33,335 nt of DNA from Treponema sp. (GCA_017962415.1 JAGCVK010000025.1:1-33335); one strand, 5' to 3'; positions 24,296 through 32,268 are shown, numbered from the stretch's first letter. Numbers and translations are program-made. Notes: generated by a model not told the origin, from the sequence alone.

Positions 24296-25414
24296 ATGAC
24301 TGAAATTTCGCGCGAAAAAATAATTATAAGAACAAGCCTTATTGGAGTAGGGGCAAACATTTTTCTTGCTGGCTTTAAGGCTTTTGTTGGTTTGCTTTCT
24401 AATTCAATTGCTATTGTTCTTGATGCGGTAAACAATTTAAGTGATGCACTTTCGTCTATTGTTACGATTGTAGGAACAAAAATTGCTGGAAAACCCGCTG
24501 ATAAAAAACATCCTTTTGGACACGGGCGTGCAGAATATCTTACCGCGTTAGTAATTGCAAGTTTGATTTTGTATGCTGGTTTTACAGCTTGTATTGAATC
24601 TGTAAAAAAAATCATAAATCCTGCTGTTCCAGAATATAAAACAACTTCGCTTTTGATTATTGCGGTGGCAGTTCTTGTAAAAATCCTTCTTGGAATATTT
24701 GTAAAAAAAACAGGTCAGAAAGTTAATTCTGATTCGCTTGTGGCAAGCGGGCAAGATGCTTTTATGGACGCGGTGATTTCAGCTTCTACAATTATTGCGG
24801 CTGTAGTTTTTCTTATCTGGCATATTTCGCTTGAAGCATGGCTTGGTGTAGTAATATCTTTTGCAATTATAAAAGCCGGTGTTGATACTTTGCGCGAGAC
24901 AATAAGTAAGATTTTGGGCGAGCGTATAGATTCTCGTATTTCAAAACAAATCAAAAAAACAATAAGCAGCGTTGATAGTGAAATTTACGGTGCTTATGAT
25001 TTGGTTTTGAATAATTACGGCCCTGAACATCATCTTGGTTCTGCACATATTGAAGTTCCTGACACTTGGACTGCAGAAAAAATCGATACTGTTTCAAGAA
25101 AAATTGCTAATGAAGTTTATTGCCGGCACAATGTTGTAATGACGGCAATCGGAATTTATTCGGTAAACACAAAGCAGAATTCTGCCGCAAGTATTCGCGA
25201 TAGAGTCAGTAAAATTGTAATGGAACATCGGGAAATTCTTCAGATGCATGGCTTTTATGTTGATGAAGTTTCTAAAATTATGCGTTTTGACATAATTGTT
25301 TCGTTTGAAACTTTGAGTATGCAGGATTTGTTTAAGCATGTTGTTGAAGATGTTCGCGACGCATTTCCAGATTATGATGTTCAAGTTCAAATGGATATTG
25401 ATATAAGCGATTAA
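24296..25414 (+). CDS. Cation diffusion facilitator, probable Mn2+ exporter type
   Basis: The 372 residues have six predicted membrane helices, then a C-terminal cytoplasmic domain longer than in FieF (about 300 residues in all). Metal-site residues can be read: helix 2 DAVNNLSDALSS gives Asn46-x3-Asp50, and helix 5 SGQDAFMDAVISAS gives Asp-x3-Asp. The resulting N-D-D-D set is the one described for the manganese exporter MntE of Streptococcus pneumoniae; zinc exporters usually carry histidine there. HPFGHGRAEYL is the conserved loop after helix 2. Metal preference is therefore inferred as Mn2+, with iron or zinc possible. It may be read from livF or from its own leaderless promoter. Confidence 0.85.
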   Translation: MTEISREKIIIRTSLIGVGANIFLAGFKAFVGLLSNSIAIVLDAVNNLSDALSSIVTIVGTKIAGKPADKKHPFGHGRAEYLTALVIASLILYAGFTACIESVKKIINPAVPEYKTTSLLIIAVAVLVKILLGIFVKKTGQKVNSDSLVASGQDAFMDAVISASTIIAAVVFLIWHISLEAWLGVVISFAIIKAGVDTLRETISKILGERIDSRISKQIKKTISSVDSEIYGAYDLVLNNYGPEHHLGSAHIEVPDTWTAEKIDTVSRKIANEVYCRHNVVMTAIGIYSVNTKQNSAASIRDRVSKIVMEHREILQMHGFYVDEVSKIMRFDIIVSFETLSMQDLFKHVVEDVRDAFPDYDVQVQMDIDISD

Positions 25415-25420
25415 TCAAAA

Positions 25421-25470
25421 AAAAATCCGCAAACTTTTGAAAAGCTAAACAAAGTTTGCGGATTTTTTTT
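25421..25470. terminator. Two-way intrinsic terminator
   Basis: ATCCGCAAACTTT (25425-25437) pairs with AAAGTTTGCGGAT (25451-25463), flanked by A and T runs on both sides. It ends the CDF gene and the convergent dehydrogenase gene. Confidence 0.9.
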
Positions 25471-25493
25471 ATCAATTTATGAATTATTAAAAT

Positions 25494-26441
25494 TTACGAA
25501 ACTACATTAATCGGATTTCCAGAAATCCAGGCTTTGAAGTTTTCAAGTGCAATATCTAAAAGTCTTTGCCTTGTTTCTTTTGGTGCCCATGCAATGTGTG
25601 GTGTAAGTACACAGTTTGGACAGCCAAGAAGAGGGCAGTCTTTATTCATAGGTTCGTTGAGAATTACATCAGCAGCGTAGCCTGCAATTCCACCTGATTT
25701 TAAACAGTCGGCTAAATCCTGTTCAACGACAAATCCGCCGCGCGCAGTATTAATAAGAAAAGCGCTCTTTTTCATAAGCGAAAGAGAATCTTTATTAATC
25801 ATATTTTTTGTCTGCTCGGTTAAAGGTGCGTGAAGCGACAAAAAATCAGAGCGGGAAAATAATTCTTCGCGGCTAACAGATTCTGGCATTCCAGGCTTTT
25901 GAGTTCTTGTATGGCAGATTACATTCATTCCAAAAGCAGTTGCAATTTGGGCAACTTTACTTCCTATATTTCCATAACCAAAAATTCCAAGAGTTTTTCC
26001 GGCAAGCTCAGTAAGAGGCTCTTTCCAGTAAACAAAATCTGGAGAAGTTATCCAGTCTCCGTTGTGCACAGATTGATTATGAAGTGCAACATGATTTGTA
26101 AAATAGGTTATAAATGAAAAAACATGCTGTGCTACAGCGTTTGTACTGTAAGACGGAATGTTTGTAACAATAATTCCGCGCTTTTTGCATGCTTCAATAT
26201 CAACTACGTTATAACCTGTTGCACAAACACCAATATAACGCAAGGCCGGCAGTTGAGAAAGAATTTCATCAGTTATAATTACTTTATTTATAAAAGCAGC
26301 TTGTGCATCACCAATGCGTGATACAACCTGATTTTGCTCTGTTCTATCGTAAACAGTAACTTCTGCAAGTTTAGAAAATTCATCCCAGCTTAAATCGCCG
26401 GGATTGTCTGCATGACCGTCAAGTATTTTTAATTTTATCAT
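25494..26441 (-). CDS. D-2-hydroxyacid dehydrogenase (glycerate/hydroxypyruvate type)
   Basis: The 315 residues form the D-isomer-specific 2-hydroxyacid dehydrogenase fold. The NAD-binding loop is GIFGYGNIGSKVAQIA. The catalytic Arg is in INTARGGFVVEQ, the Glu in DVILNEPM, and the His in LTPHIAWAPKETRQRL. The ending 'HIAWA..E.R.RL' is characteristic of hydroxypyruvate/glycerate dehydrogenases (HprA-like), which interconvert hydroxypyruvate and D-glycerate; lactate or phosphonate relatives cannot be excluded. It follows the HMA-like gene after 7 bases in the same operon. Confidence 0.85.
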   Translation of the reverse strand: MIKLKILDGHADNPGDLSWDEFSKLAEVTVYDRTEQNQVVSRIGDAQAAFINKVIITDEILSQLPALRYIGVCATGYNVVDIEACKKRGIIVTNIPSYSTNAVAQHVFSFITYFTNHVALHNQSVHNGDWITSPDFVYWKEPLTELAGKTLGIFGYGNIGSKVAQIATAFGMNVICHTRTQKPGMPESVSREELFSRSDFLSLHAPLTEQTKNMINKDSLSLMKKSAFLINTARGGFVVEQDLADCLKSGGIAGYAADVILNEPMNKDCPLLGCPNCVLTPHIAWAPKETRQRLLDIALENFKAWISGNPINVVS

Positions 26442-26448
26442 TTTTTAA

Positions 26449-26652
26449 TTAGCCGATAACCTCAACACCACAGCTTGAAATTGCAGCATTGATAGCAGTT
26501 TCTGTGCTCTCAGAATCAAAATCTACAAGAACCTGAGATTTTTCACAGCTTGTAACACAGTTAGTGACACCTGCAACTGCGGCAACGGCTTTTTGAACTG
26601 TTGCGGCTGTTCCATCGTCAAACATACCAACCACATAGATTTTCTTCTGCAT
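26449..26652 (-). CDS. HMA-like small protein without the metal-binding CXXC
   Basis: The product has 67 residues from the ATG at 26652, chosen because GGGG lies 6 nt upstream; an ATG 12 bases earlier has no site. The pattern VVGMFDDGTAATVQKAVAAV, AGVTNCVTSCEKSQVLVDFD, then ETAINAAISSCGVEVIG follows the heavy-metal-associated (HMA) ferredoxin-like fold of copper chaperones step by step ('V.GM.C..C...V..A+..V.GV....V.......V.FD'). At the metal loop M-x-C-x-x-C, however, it has M-F-D-D-G-T, so normal Cu(I) binding is lost. Three cysteines elsewhere (NC, SC, SSC) remain. It may bind something else or act as a partner domain. It is co-transcribed with the dehydrogenase. Confidence 0.65.
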   Translation of the reverse strand: MQKKIYVVGMFDDGTAATVQKAVAAVAGVTNCVTSCEKSQVLVDFDSESTETAINAAISSCGVEVIG

Positions 26653-26720
26653 ACAAAACCCCATGCATAAAATTTAGTTAATTAATATTAAAATAAAAAA
26701 CACGTTTTAGCAATACAATA

Positions 26721-26751
26721 TTAAAAATTAGTTTCCTAAATTCTAAAACTA
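26721..26751 (-). terminator. Weak AT-rich terminator after the lipoprotein gene
   Basis: On the minus strand TAGTTT and AAACTA (plus 26746-26751 and 26729-26734) pair around an 11-nt loop and are followed by ATTTTT. The stem is short and AT-rich. An overlapping AAAACT/AGTTTT hairpin (26745-26760) is an alternative. Confidence 0.3.
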
Positions 26752-26776
26752 TAGAGTTTTATACAATTTGAAAATC

Positions 26777-27508
26777 TTATTTTACCTGTATTTTTTGGAT
26801 TCCATAGGAATATGGTGCTACAGAGTAAGGTTCAAAATGAACAAAAATCTTGTTGCCGTCTACAGTAAAGATTTCATAATTCGCAGCCTGCGGAAATGCT
26901 CCTGTGTTTATCATTTGGCGCATAGAATCTTCTTCTGTTGGATTTAGTTTTTTATTTTCATTAATCAGTTTTTTATAAAGATGATTTCTGCAATATTCTG
27001 AAAGTGTATTATAACTAAAGCCTGTTACCTGCTGAATATTCAGATATTTTTTTTCAGTTATATCATAACAAAAAGATTTTAGAGTTGTGTTTCCGTGAGC
27101 TCCGCCGTTGTAGCTGTAAGTATTTATAAGCACGCTTATAAGTTTTTTTGTTCCGGTAACTTCAGTTTGAACATGATATTCGTATTTTGAAAGTTTTGCA
27201 GAACCATTTTTATTTAAAGCCTGGCGGTTTTTCCATTCTGATTTTGAATATGATTTAAAATTTTTTAAATCATTCAAAATAGTGTTTGAAATCATTTTAT
27301 TAAGTTCTGGATGATTTTTGAATTCCGGATAACTGATTTCAGTTTCAAGATAATCAAGTTCTTCTTCAAAAGTTATTTTTTGATATTTTTCTCTAAATTT
27401 TGTTTCGGAAGAACCAAAAAGTGGAATTGAGGCACATGAAACACAAAGCATAGAAACTGAAATGAGAATCCCAGCCAGTAAAAGATTTTTAAAATAGTTT
27501 TTTTTCAT
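26777..27508 (-). CDS. Lipoprotein with DUF3298/DUF4163 (RsiV/PdaC N-domain) fold
   Basis: The 243 residues have a signal peptide (MKKNYFKNLLLAGILISVSM) and probable acylated Cys25 (LCVSC). YEYHVQTEVTGTKKLISVLI, NTYSYNGGAHGNTTLKSFCY and, near the end, FEPYSVAPYSYGIQKIQV match the pattern of RsiV/PdaC extracellular domains ('Y.GGAHg......n.d...g', '...pY.vapya.G'). In other bacteria such domains sense or bind cell-wall ligands such as lysozyme or peptidoglycan; here the exact role is unknown. AGGAG lies 6 nt before the ATG. The gene starts 25 bases after rlmN, so it is probably the last gene of that operon. Confidence 0.75.
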   Translation of the reverse strand: MKKNYFKNLLLAGILISVSMLCVSCASIPLFGSSETKFREKYQKITFEEELDYLETEISYPEFKNHPELNKMISNTILNDLKNFKSYSKSEWKNRQALNKNGSAKLSKYEYHVQTEVTGTKKLISVLINTYSYNGGAHGNTTLKSFCYDITEKKYLNIQQVTGFSYNTLSEYCRNHLYKKLINENKKLNPTEEDSMRQMINTGAFPQAANYEIFTVDGNKIFVHFEPYSVAPYSYGIQKIQVK

Positions 27509-27533
27509 TGTTGACTCCTAATTTTATATATTT

Positions 27534-28559
27534 TTAATTTTCTTTAGTTTTTCCAAGCTGTCCGCAGGCTCCTCCAATTTTTCTTCCGCGCCTTGTTCTT
27601 AGTGTAACATTAAGGCCAGCTTTTTCAAGTTTTTCTACAAAGCATTTTACTTCATTTTTCGAAGGCTCTTCAAAAGGAAGGCTCGCAACTGGATTCCAAG
27701 GAATCAGATTGATGTTTACATCAATTCCTTTTGCAAAATGAATCATATTTTGTGCACTTTCTTCGTCTGTGTTTTTTTGATGAAGAAGTGCGGCTTCCAA
27801 AGTAACTCTTTTGCCGGATTTTTCTGAATAATAAGCAATCGCTTTGCGAAGTTCTTCGAGTGAATTTTCGTCACCTTTTGCAACCGGCATAAGCTGTTTT
27901 CTAAGTTCTTCGTTGGCAGTTGTTAAAGAAACTGCAAGCCGGATATTTGGGCCGTTATCAGCTAAATCATAAATGCCTTTAACAACGCCACAAGTAGAAA
28001 GGGTAATTCTTTTTGAAGAAAGCGCTCTGCCTTCTTTGTTGCACAGAATTTCAATGGCACGGCGAATGCCCGAAAGATTTTGCATTGGTTCGCCCATTCC
28101 CATAAAAACTATGTTGTCTAGTTTTCCGGCAATGCTTTCGAGGTATAAAAATTGTTCAACAATTTCTGCGGGAGTTAGATTTCGTGATAAGCCGAGCGTT
28201 CCGGTCTGGCAGAAGGCGCATTTCATAGCACAACCGGCCTGGCATGAAACACAGGCAGTTTTGCGGCCTTCGCGGTCTGTTAAAAGAACCGTTTCAACCG
28301 CATTTTTATCTTGAAGAGAAATTTGGAGCTTAATTGTTCCGTCTGGGTCTCGCAAAACATTGGAAACCTCAGAAGAGCGGAGAAGGGCTTTTTGTTTTAG
28401 ACAATTTCGTAAATCGTTACTCAGATTTGTCATTGCATCAAAATCGGTTAATCCGCTTCCAATCCATTTGAAAATCTGAGTTCCCCGAAACTTCTGCGGC
28501 AGCTCAAGCTGCTCACAAATTTCCGCGGGGAGAAGTCCAGTTAAAATTATTTTTTCCAT
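27534..28559 (-). CDS. rlmN: 23S rRNA/tRNA m2A methyltransferase RlmN (radical SAM)
   Basis: RlmN methylates C2 of A2503 in 23S rRNA and of A37 in some tRNAs. The 341 residues carry the radical-SAM motif C-x3-C-x2-C (Cys110/114/117, in GCAMKCAFCQTGTLGL) and the conserved block NIVFMGMGEPMQNL. The catalytic C-terminal cysteine (about 332, in GRKIGGACGQLG) is also there. The N-terminal helical domain is present. The start ATG at 28559 has AGGG close upstream (spacing only 1-2 nt), so coupling with the TPR gene 12 bases upstream is likely. Confidence 0.95.
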   Translation of the reverse strand: MEKIILTGLLPAEICEQLELPQKFRGTQIFKWIGSGLTDFDAMTNLSNDLRNCLKQKALLRSSEVSNVLRDPDGTIKLQISLQDKNAVETVLLTDREGRKTACVSCQAGCAMKCAFCQTGTLGLSRNLTPAEIVEQFLYLESIAGKLDNIVFMGMGEPMQNLSGIRRAIEILCNKEGRALSSKRITLSTCGVVKGIYDLADNGPNIRLAVSLTTANEELRKQLMPVAKGDENSLEELRKAIAYYSEKSGKRVTLEAALLHQKNTDEESAQNMIHFAKGIDVNINLIPWNPVASLPFEEPSKNEVKCFVEKLEKAGLNVTLRTRRGRKIGGACGQLGKTKEN

Positions 28560-28571
28560 GCCCTATTTATG

Positions 28572-29735
28572 TCAGTTTCTCTGAAGTTTTTCAAGAGTAT
28601 TTCGGACAGCGGCATTTCTGTTGTCCATTCTGACATAATCACTCAAAAGTTTTATAGCATCTTGTTTGCGATTCATCGCAACATAGCATTCGGCAAGGTC
28701 AACATAAAGCCGGCCGTTTCTAGGATCATTTTTAATAAGATTTTCAAAACGCTTTGCAGCTTCAGGATTGTTTCCTTCACCTTTGCAAATTAATGCCAAA
28801 CCTATTGCAGCATAGATATCAAAATCAATTTCCAATGCCTTGTTGTAATAAGTTTTTGCTTCTTCGTAATTTCCAGTTGTTCTGTAAGCATCGCCAGCAC
28901 GGGTAAGAATAACTTTGTTTCTTGGGTCAATTTCAAGGATTTTATTCCAGTAGAAAATTGACTTAAATTGCTGGTTCATACCTCGGTAACAGTCTGCAAG
29001 ACCAAAAAGGGCATAGAAGTTTGCAGGTTCTCTTTCAAGAGCCATTTCAAAATACTTTGTTCCTTCTTCAAAAGTCTTTAATTTACGGTGACAGTTTCCG
29101 ATTGCCGTAAGAACGCGGATATCAACAGTATCTTTGTCGTTCAAATCGTAAATGCGTGTCCAGTAATAAAGGGCTTCCTTATACTCTTTAAAGTCGTAGT
29201 TCAAATGACCCAATCCAATAAGAGCGTAAGCATTGTCCTTTTCCATTTCAAGAACTTTAAGATACAAATCTTTTGATTTTCTAAAGTCGTGGATTTTGCG
29301 GTAAGCATCGGCAACACGAGTGATTACTGTAATGTTTTTATCATCATGAACCAAATACTGCTGCCAGATATCAATTGCTTTTGCATACTGATTTAACGCC
29401 TTGTAACAATCTGCAAGACCAAAAAGGGCATAATTATTTGCCGGATAGTATTCGAGACATCTTTTGTAATAAGTGATAGCATCATTAAAATGATTAAGCT
29501 TTCGCTCTGTGTCTCCAAGTCCTACTAGCGCATAATTGTTGTTTTCTTCGATTTCCAGGATTTCGTTAAACGCTTGTCTAGCGCCCTGAATATCGTTCTC
29601 CTTTATAAGCTGATACCCCTTTTTTGATAAATCAGAAATTTTATTAACGACCTCGTCAGATTTGTTTTCTGTACTCACATTTGGTACAAAAGTTTCTGGT
29701 ACGATAATGTCTTCTGATTGATTAAATTTCTCCAT
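28572..29735 (-). CDS. Tetratricopeptide-repeat protein
   Basis: The 387 residues have no signal peptide and consist, after a polar N-terminus of about 30, of about nine to ten TPR units. Two near-identical phrases recur at intervals: YYPANNYALFGLADCYKALN and REPANFYALFGLADCYRGMN. Others are DNAYALIGLGHLNYDFKEY and FDIYAAIGLALICKGEGN. The regular A/G-L-x-x-x-Y pattern is a protein-interaction superhelix, presumably cytoplasmic. The partner is unknown. It lies between a small TPR-like gene (25 bases upstream) and rlmN, all probably one transcript from the promoter at 30141-30168. Confidence 0.9.
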   Translation of the reverse strand: MEKFNQSEDIIVPETFVPNVSTENKSDEVVNKISDLSKKGYQLIKENDIQGARQAFNEILEIEENNNYALVGLGDTERKLNHFNDAITYYKRCLEYYPANNYALFGLADCYKALNQYAKAIDIWQQYLVHDDKNITVITRVADAYRKIHDFRKSKDLYLKVLEMEKDNAYALIGLGHLNYDFKEYKEALYYWTRIYDLNDKDTVDIRVLTAIGNCHRKLKTFEEGTKYFEMALEREPANFYALFGLADCYRGMNQQFKSIFYWNKILEIDPRNKVILTRAGDAYRTTGNYEEAKTYYNKALEIDFDIYAAIGLALICKGEGNNPEAAKRFENLIKNDPRNGRLYVDLAECYVAMNRKQDAIKLLSDYVRMDNRNAAVRNTLEKLQRN

Positions 29736-29760
29736 TTTTTCTAATACTCCATTTTTTTTA

Positions 29761-30117
29761 TCAATCCTTTAACAATGTTGAGATTATCTTTGCCAGATTT
29801 TCATAAATCGGTTCAGCATCTCTTTTATTGTGGGCTAAATAATAGGCCTTTAGGGCTTTTAAGCCTTCATTCCTGTTCAGATAATAATCGCCCACCCGGG
29901 TAAGTCCGTCAGAATAACCTGTAGTTATATAGATTCTTCTGGCATCCTCGATATTACCATTATTGAACATGATGTTAGCTTTTCGGTTTAGAACAACTTT
30001 CTGCTCGGAATTAAGACCTGATACCGGATTGTCTGTGACTTTTATAAAGCCGTCCGGTATTGTTTGTTCTTGAACTGCGTCAGTAAATTTTTTTTCTAAA
30101 CTTTTTCTATCATTCAT
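29761..30117 (-). CDS. Small conserved-looking protein with TPR-like end
   Basis: The start is taken at the ATG at 30117; an in-frame TTG at 30126 is also possible. The 118 residues are soluble. The second half (NNGNIEDARRIYITTGYSDG, RVGDYYLNRNEGLKALKAYY, LAHNKRDAEPIYENLAKII) looks like two to three degenerate helical repeats related to TPRs, so it may act with the larger TPR protein that follows. Neither start has a Shine-Dalgarno. The promoter's expected start lies only about 17 nt upstream, and a six-codon frame (MLENYE) overlaps the start. No family name is recognised. Confidence 0.7.
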   Translation of the reverse strand: MNDRKSLEKKFTDAVQEQTIPDGFIKVTDNPVSGLNSEQKVVLNRKANIMFNNGNIEDARRIYITTGYSDGLTRVGDYYLNRNEGLKALKAYYLAHNKRDAEPIYENLAKIISTLLKD

Positions 30118-30140
30118 AGTTTTCAAGCATTGATAGTTAA

Positions 30141-30168
30141 ATTATAACACATATATTTTCTATGTCAA
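30141..30168 (-). promoter_or_regulatory. Consensus promoter of the TPR-rlmN gene group
   Basis: On the minus strand TTGACA (plus 30163-30168) and TATAAT (plus 30141-30146) are both perfect consensus, 16 bases apart. It lies just beyond the rsmD stop and should start transcription near 30134. Confidence 0.8.
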
Positions 30169-30176
30169 AGAAAGTT

Positions 30177-30722
30177 TTATTTTTTATAAGTGTAGAAGTC
30201 TACAATTGAGCGCCCATAAATGCGCTGATCGGTTCTTGTGAGCCTTCCGATTGTATCTGGCATAAAATGCTCAGAAGGGCGGTGCACAAGAATAGTTCCT
30301 GTTTCATTTAGCATATTGTTCTGGTCGCATTGAAGAACAAGCTGCTCATGAAATTTGTACGGAAACGGCGGATCAAAAAATATAAAATCAAAAGAGCGGC
30401 GACACCTTTTGATAAAATATTCAACCGGCATAAAATGGCATTTAATTTTAACACCACAATCTTTTTCGGTAACTGAAACATTTTCCAGCACAGTTCCAAC
30501 TTTGATTTTGTCTTTTTCACACAATTCAACATCAGTTGAGCCTCGCGAAACCGCTTCTATTGCGATTGTTCCAGAGCCCGAAAAAAGATCCAGCCAGGAT
30601 TTACCAGCCAGATCTCCGATGATTGAAAAAACGGATTCTCTCATTCTGTCCATTGCCGGCCTGATTACGCCGTCGGGACATTTTATGATTCTTCCTTTTA
30701 GTTTTCCACCAGTGATTCTCAT
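30177..30722 (-). CDS. rsmD: 16S rRNA m2G966 methyltransferase RsmD
   Basis: The 181 residues open MRITGGKLKGRIIKCPDG, the typical RsmD start. Motif I is SWLDLFSGSGTIAIEAVSRG (SAM binding) and motif IV is FDFIFFDPPFPYKF, with the DPPF catalytic tetrapeptide for guanine N2 methylation. It modifies G966 of 16S rRNA in 30S subunits. AGGAA lies 6 nt before the ATG, and the gene starts 7 bases after the ankyrin protein's stop, so the two share a transcript. Confidence 0.93.
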   Translation of the reverse strand: MRITGGKLKGRIIKCPDGVIRPAMDRMRESVFSIIGDLAGKSWLDLFSGSGTIAIEAVSRGSTDVELCEKDKIKVGTVLENVSVTEKDCGVKIKCHFMPVEYFIKRCRRSFDFIFFDPPFPYKFHEQLVLQCDQNNMLNETGTILVHRPSEHFMPDTIGRLTRTDQRIYGRSIVDFYTYKK

Positions 30723-30729
30723 GTTGTTC

Positions 30730-32007
30730 CTATTTTTTATTTAAAGCCCAATAAGTTTCATCGTGGGCAAGATTTTTATTATTTATAGCATAATCAAATG
30801 CAGTTTTACCTTCTGTAGAACGGATTTTAGCAGAAGCATTGTTATCAAGTAAAGCCTTAATAATTTTTGTTGAATTACCATATTGGCAGGCGTACATTAA
30901 AGGCGTTTTGCCTTCATAAAGAACATTTAGCGGAATGCCTTTTTTTAAGAAAAGATTCAATGCAATCAAAGTCTGTTCTTCAGAAATATTTTGTTCTGAA
31001 AGAAGAAAAACAAGCGCGCGAAGCACTTCTTTGTCTGTGCTTTTATAATACGAAAGCAGGTTTTTGATAATCTGTTCATTACGATTGTAGCAGGCCGCAA
31101 GCGCAAGTGCAGTTGTTCCGTAAATATTTGTTTCAGTAACTTTTGCACCGTCTTCGAGAAGCAAAATTGTACATTCAGCATTTTCGCAGTATCGTACAGC
31201 GTACATTAAGGCCGTCCAGCCGTCTTTATCTTTTAAGTTTACATCAGCTCCGCTTGCCAAAAGCCTTTTAATTTGATTTTCGTTGCCTTGTTGGGCTGCG
31301 AGCATTAAAAGAGATTTGCCTTCTTTTGTAATTTCGTTTGGATTTTCGATAGGAGAATTATCTTCGTCGTTGTTGTTTTCGTTAATCGATTCAAAATCAT
31401 AAATCATAAAATCGCTAAGATATTCTTTGCGGTTTTTCTGTTCAGAATTTTTTTGATTTTCAAGTTCCAGTTCAATTTGTTTTTCGAGTTTTTCCTGAGC
31501 CTGTTTTTCTTCGAGAGCCTGCTGAAGAGCTTCCTGCTCAAGTCGCTGTTTTTCTTTTTCAAGGCGTTCTTTTTCCAAACGCTCTGCTTCTAAGCGCTCT
31601 TCTTCTTTTTTGCGCGCTTCTTCCTGTTCTTTTGCAATTCGCTCTTGTTCAAGCCTTTCTGCTTCCAGCCGTTCAGCTTCAAGTCTCGCTTCTTCTTCGG
31701 CAGCAAGGCGTTCCTGTTCAAGCCGTTCTTCTTCAGCTTTTCGGGCAAGAATGTCCGCTTCTGCTTTTTCCCGTTCCGAAGCAAGTTTTTTCTGACGTTC
31801 CAAAGCTTTTTTATCGCTATCTTTGACTTTTTTCCGTGAGAAAAAAACAGGTACAAAAAGCTTTTCAGATTTTTCGATCTCATTCTCATTTTCCAAAATC
31901 ATATTAAAATCAGATAATTTTTGATTTGGATTAGAAGTTAGAGAATAAAGTGGAAACACCGATGTAACTGCCGCAATAATCAAAAGATAACGGTTTTTGC
32001 AATTCAT
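30730..32007 (-). CDS. Exported ankyrin-repeat protein with long Glu/Arg helix
   Basis: It has 425 residues in three parts. Residues 1-23 form a signal peptide or anchor ([17 protein letters not shown]). Residues about 62-188 are an almost pure Glu/Arg/Lys/Leu helix with repeats of the kind [18 protein letters not shown], predicted to be a coiled coil or a rigid single helix of some 19 nm. Residues about 229-425 contain ankyrin repeats ([74 protein letters not shown]). It may span the periplasm and present the ankyrin part to partners. TATAAT lies 7 nt before the ATG and no Shine-Dalgarno exists, so the mRNA is probably leaderless. Confidence 0.85.
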   Translation of the reverse strand: MNCKNRYLLIIAAVTSVFPLYSLTSNPNQKLSDFNMILENENEIEKSEKLFVPVFFSRKKVKDSDKKALERQKKLASEREKAEADILARKAEEERLEQERLAAEEEARLEAERLEAERLEQERIAKEQEEARKKEEERLEAERLEKERLEKEKQRLEQEALQQALEEKQAQEKLEKQIELELENQKNSEQKNRKEYLSDFMIYDFESINENNNDEDNSPIENPNEITKEGKSLLMLAAQQGNENQIKRLLASGADVNLKDKDGWTALMYAVRYCENAECTILLLEDGAKVTETNIYGTTALALAACYNRNEQIIKNLLSYYKSTDKEVLRALVFLLSEQNISEEQTLIALNLFLKKGIPLNVLYEGKTPLMYACQYGNSTKIIKALLDNNASAKIRSTEGKTAFDYAINNKNLAHDETYWALNKK

Positions 32008-32014
32008 ATAAAAG

Positions 32015-32043
32015 ATTATAAACTAATCGCTGTAAATCTACAA
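32015..32043 (-). promoter_or_regulatory. Leaderless promoter of the ankyrin-rsmD operon
   Basis: On the minus strand TTGTAG (plus 32038-32043), 17 bases, TATAAT (plus 32015-32020). The -10 ends 7 nt before the ATG at 32007, so the transcript should begin at or beside the start codon. Confidence 0.65.
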
Positions 32044-32081
32044 GTAAGATATTTTTGTTGTGAGTTCGCATTTGTTGCATC

Positions 32082-32140
32082 TTTGAAAAGTAAAAAGAAA
32101 CCGCGTTGTAGCGAGAGCAAAATACACAATGAGCGTTTTT
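32082..32140 (+). repeat. Conserved intergenic element, copy B
   Basis: This is the second copy of the element described at 19207-19264: TTTGAAAA, 27 bases, GCAAAATACAC, two bases, TGAGCGT and a T-run. Here it is flanked by AGCGAG (32110-32115) and CTCGCT (32144-32149), which could pair. Again it sits in a divergent gap (ankyrin gene leftward, rpsF rightward) upstream of a leftward promoter. The rest of 32141-32233 shows no gene. Confidence 0.6.
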
Positions 32141-32233
32141 CGCCTCGCTTTCATACCGTTTTTGTTTACTTTTTGTGTTGAATGATTTTATAATACAAAA
32201 GTCTGTATGAGACTTCATAATTTATGCCCGCAA

Positions 32234-32262
32234 TTGACTCAAAACATCGTTTTTGATATATT
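32234..32262 (+). promoter_or_regulatory. rpsF operon promoter
   Basis: TTGACT (32234-32239) and TATATT (32257-32262) are 17 bases apart. The expected transcript start near 32269 leaves an untranslated leader of about 160 nt before rpsF. Confidence 0.65.
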
Positions 32263-32268
32263 ATTAGA

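Noticed and set aside
31590..31889. Long open frames on both strands across the Glu/Arg helix
   Set aside because: They arise from the repetitive GAA/GAG/CGC codons of the real ankyrin protein, and the translations are low-complexity.
31931..32218. 95-codon leftward ORF overlapping the ankyrin gene start
   Set aside because: It overlaps the ankyrin signal peptide region and its promoter in another frame and has no start signal.
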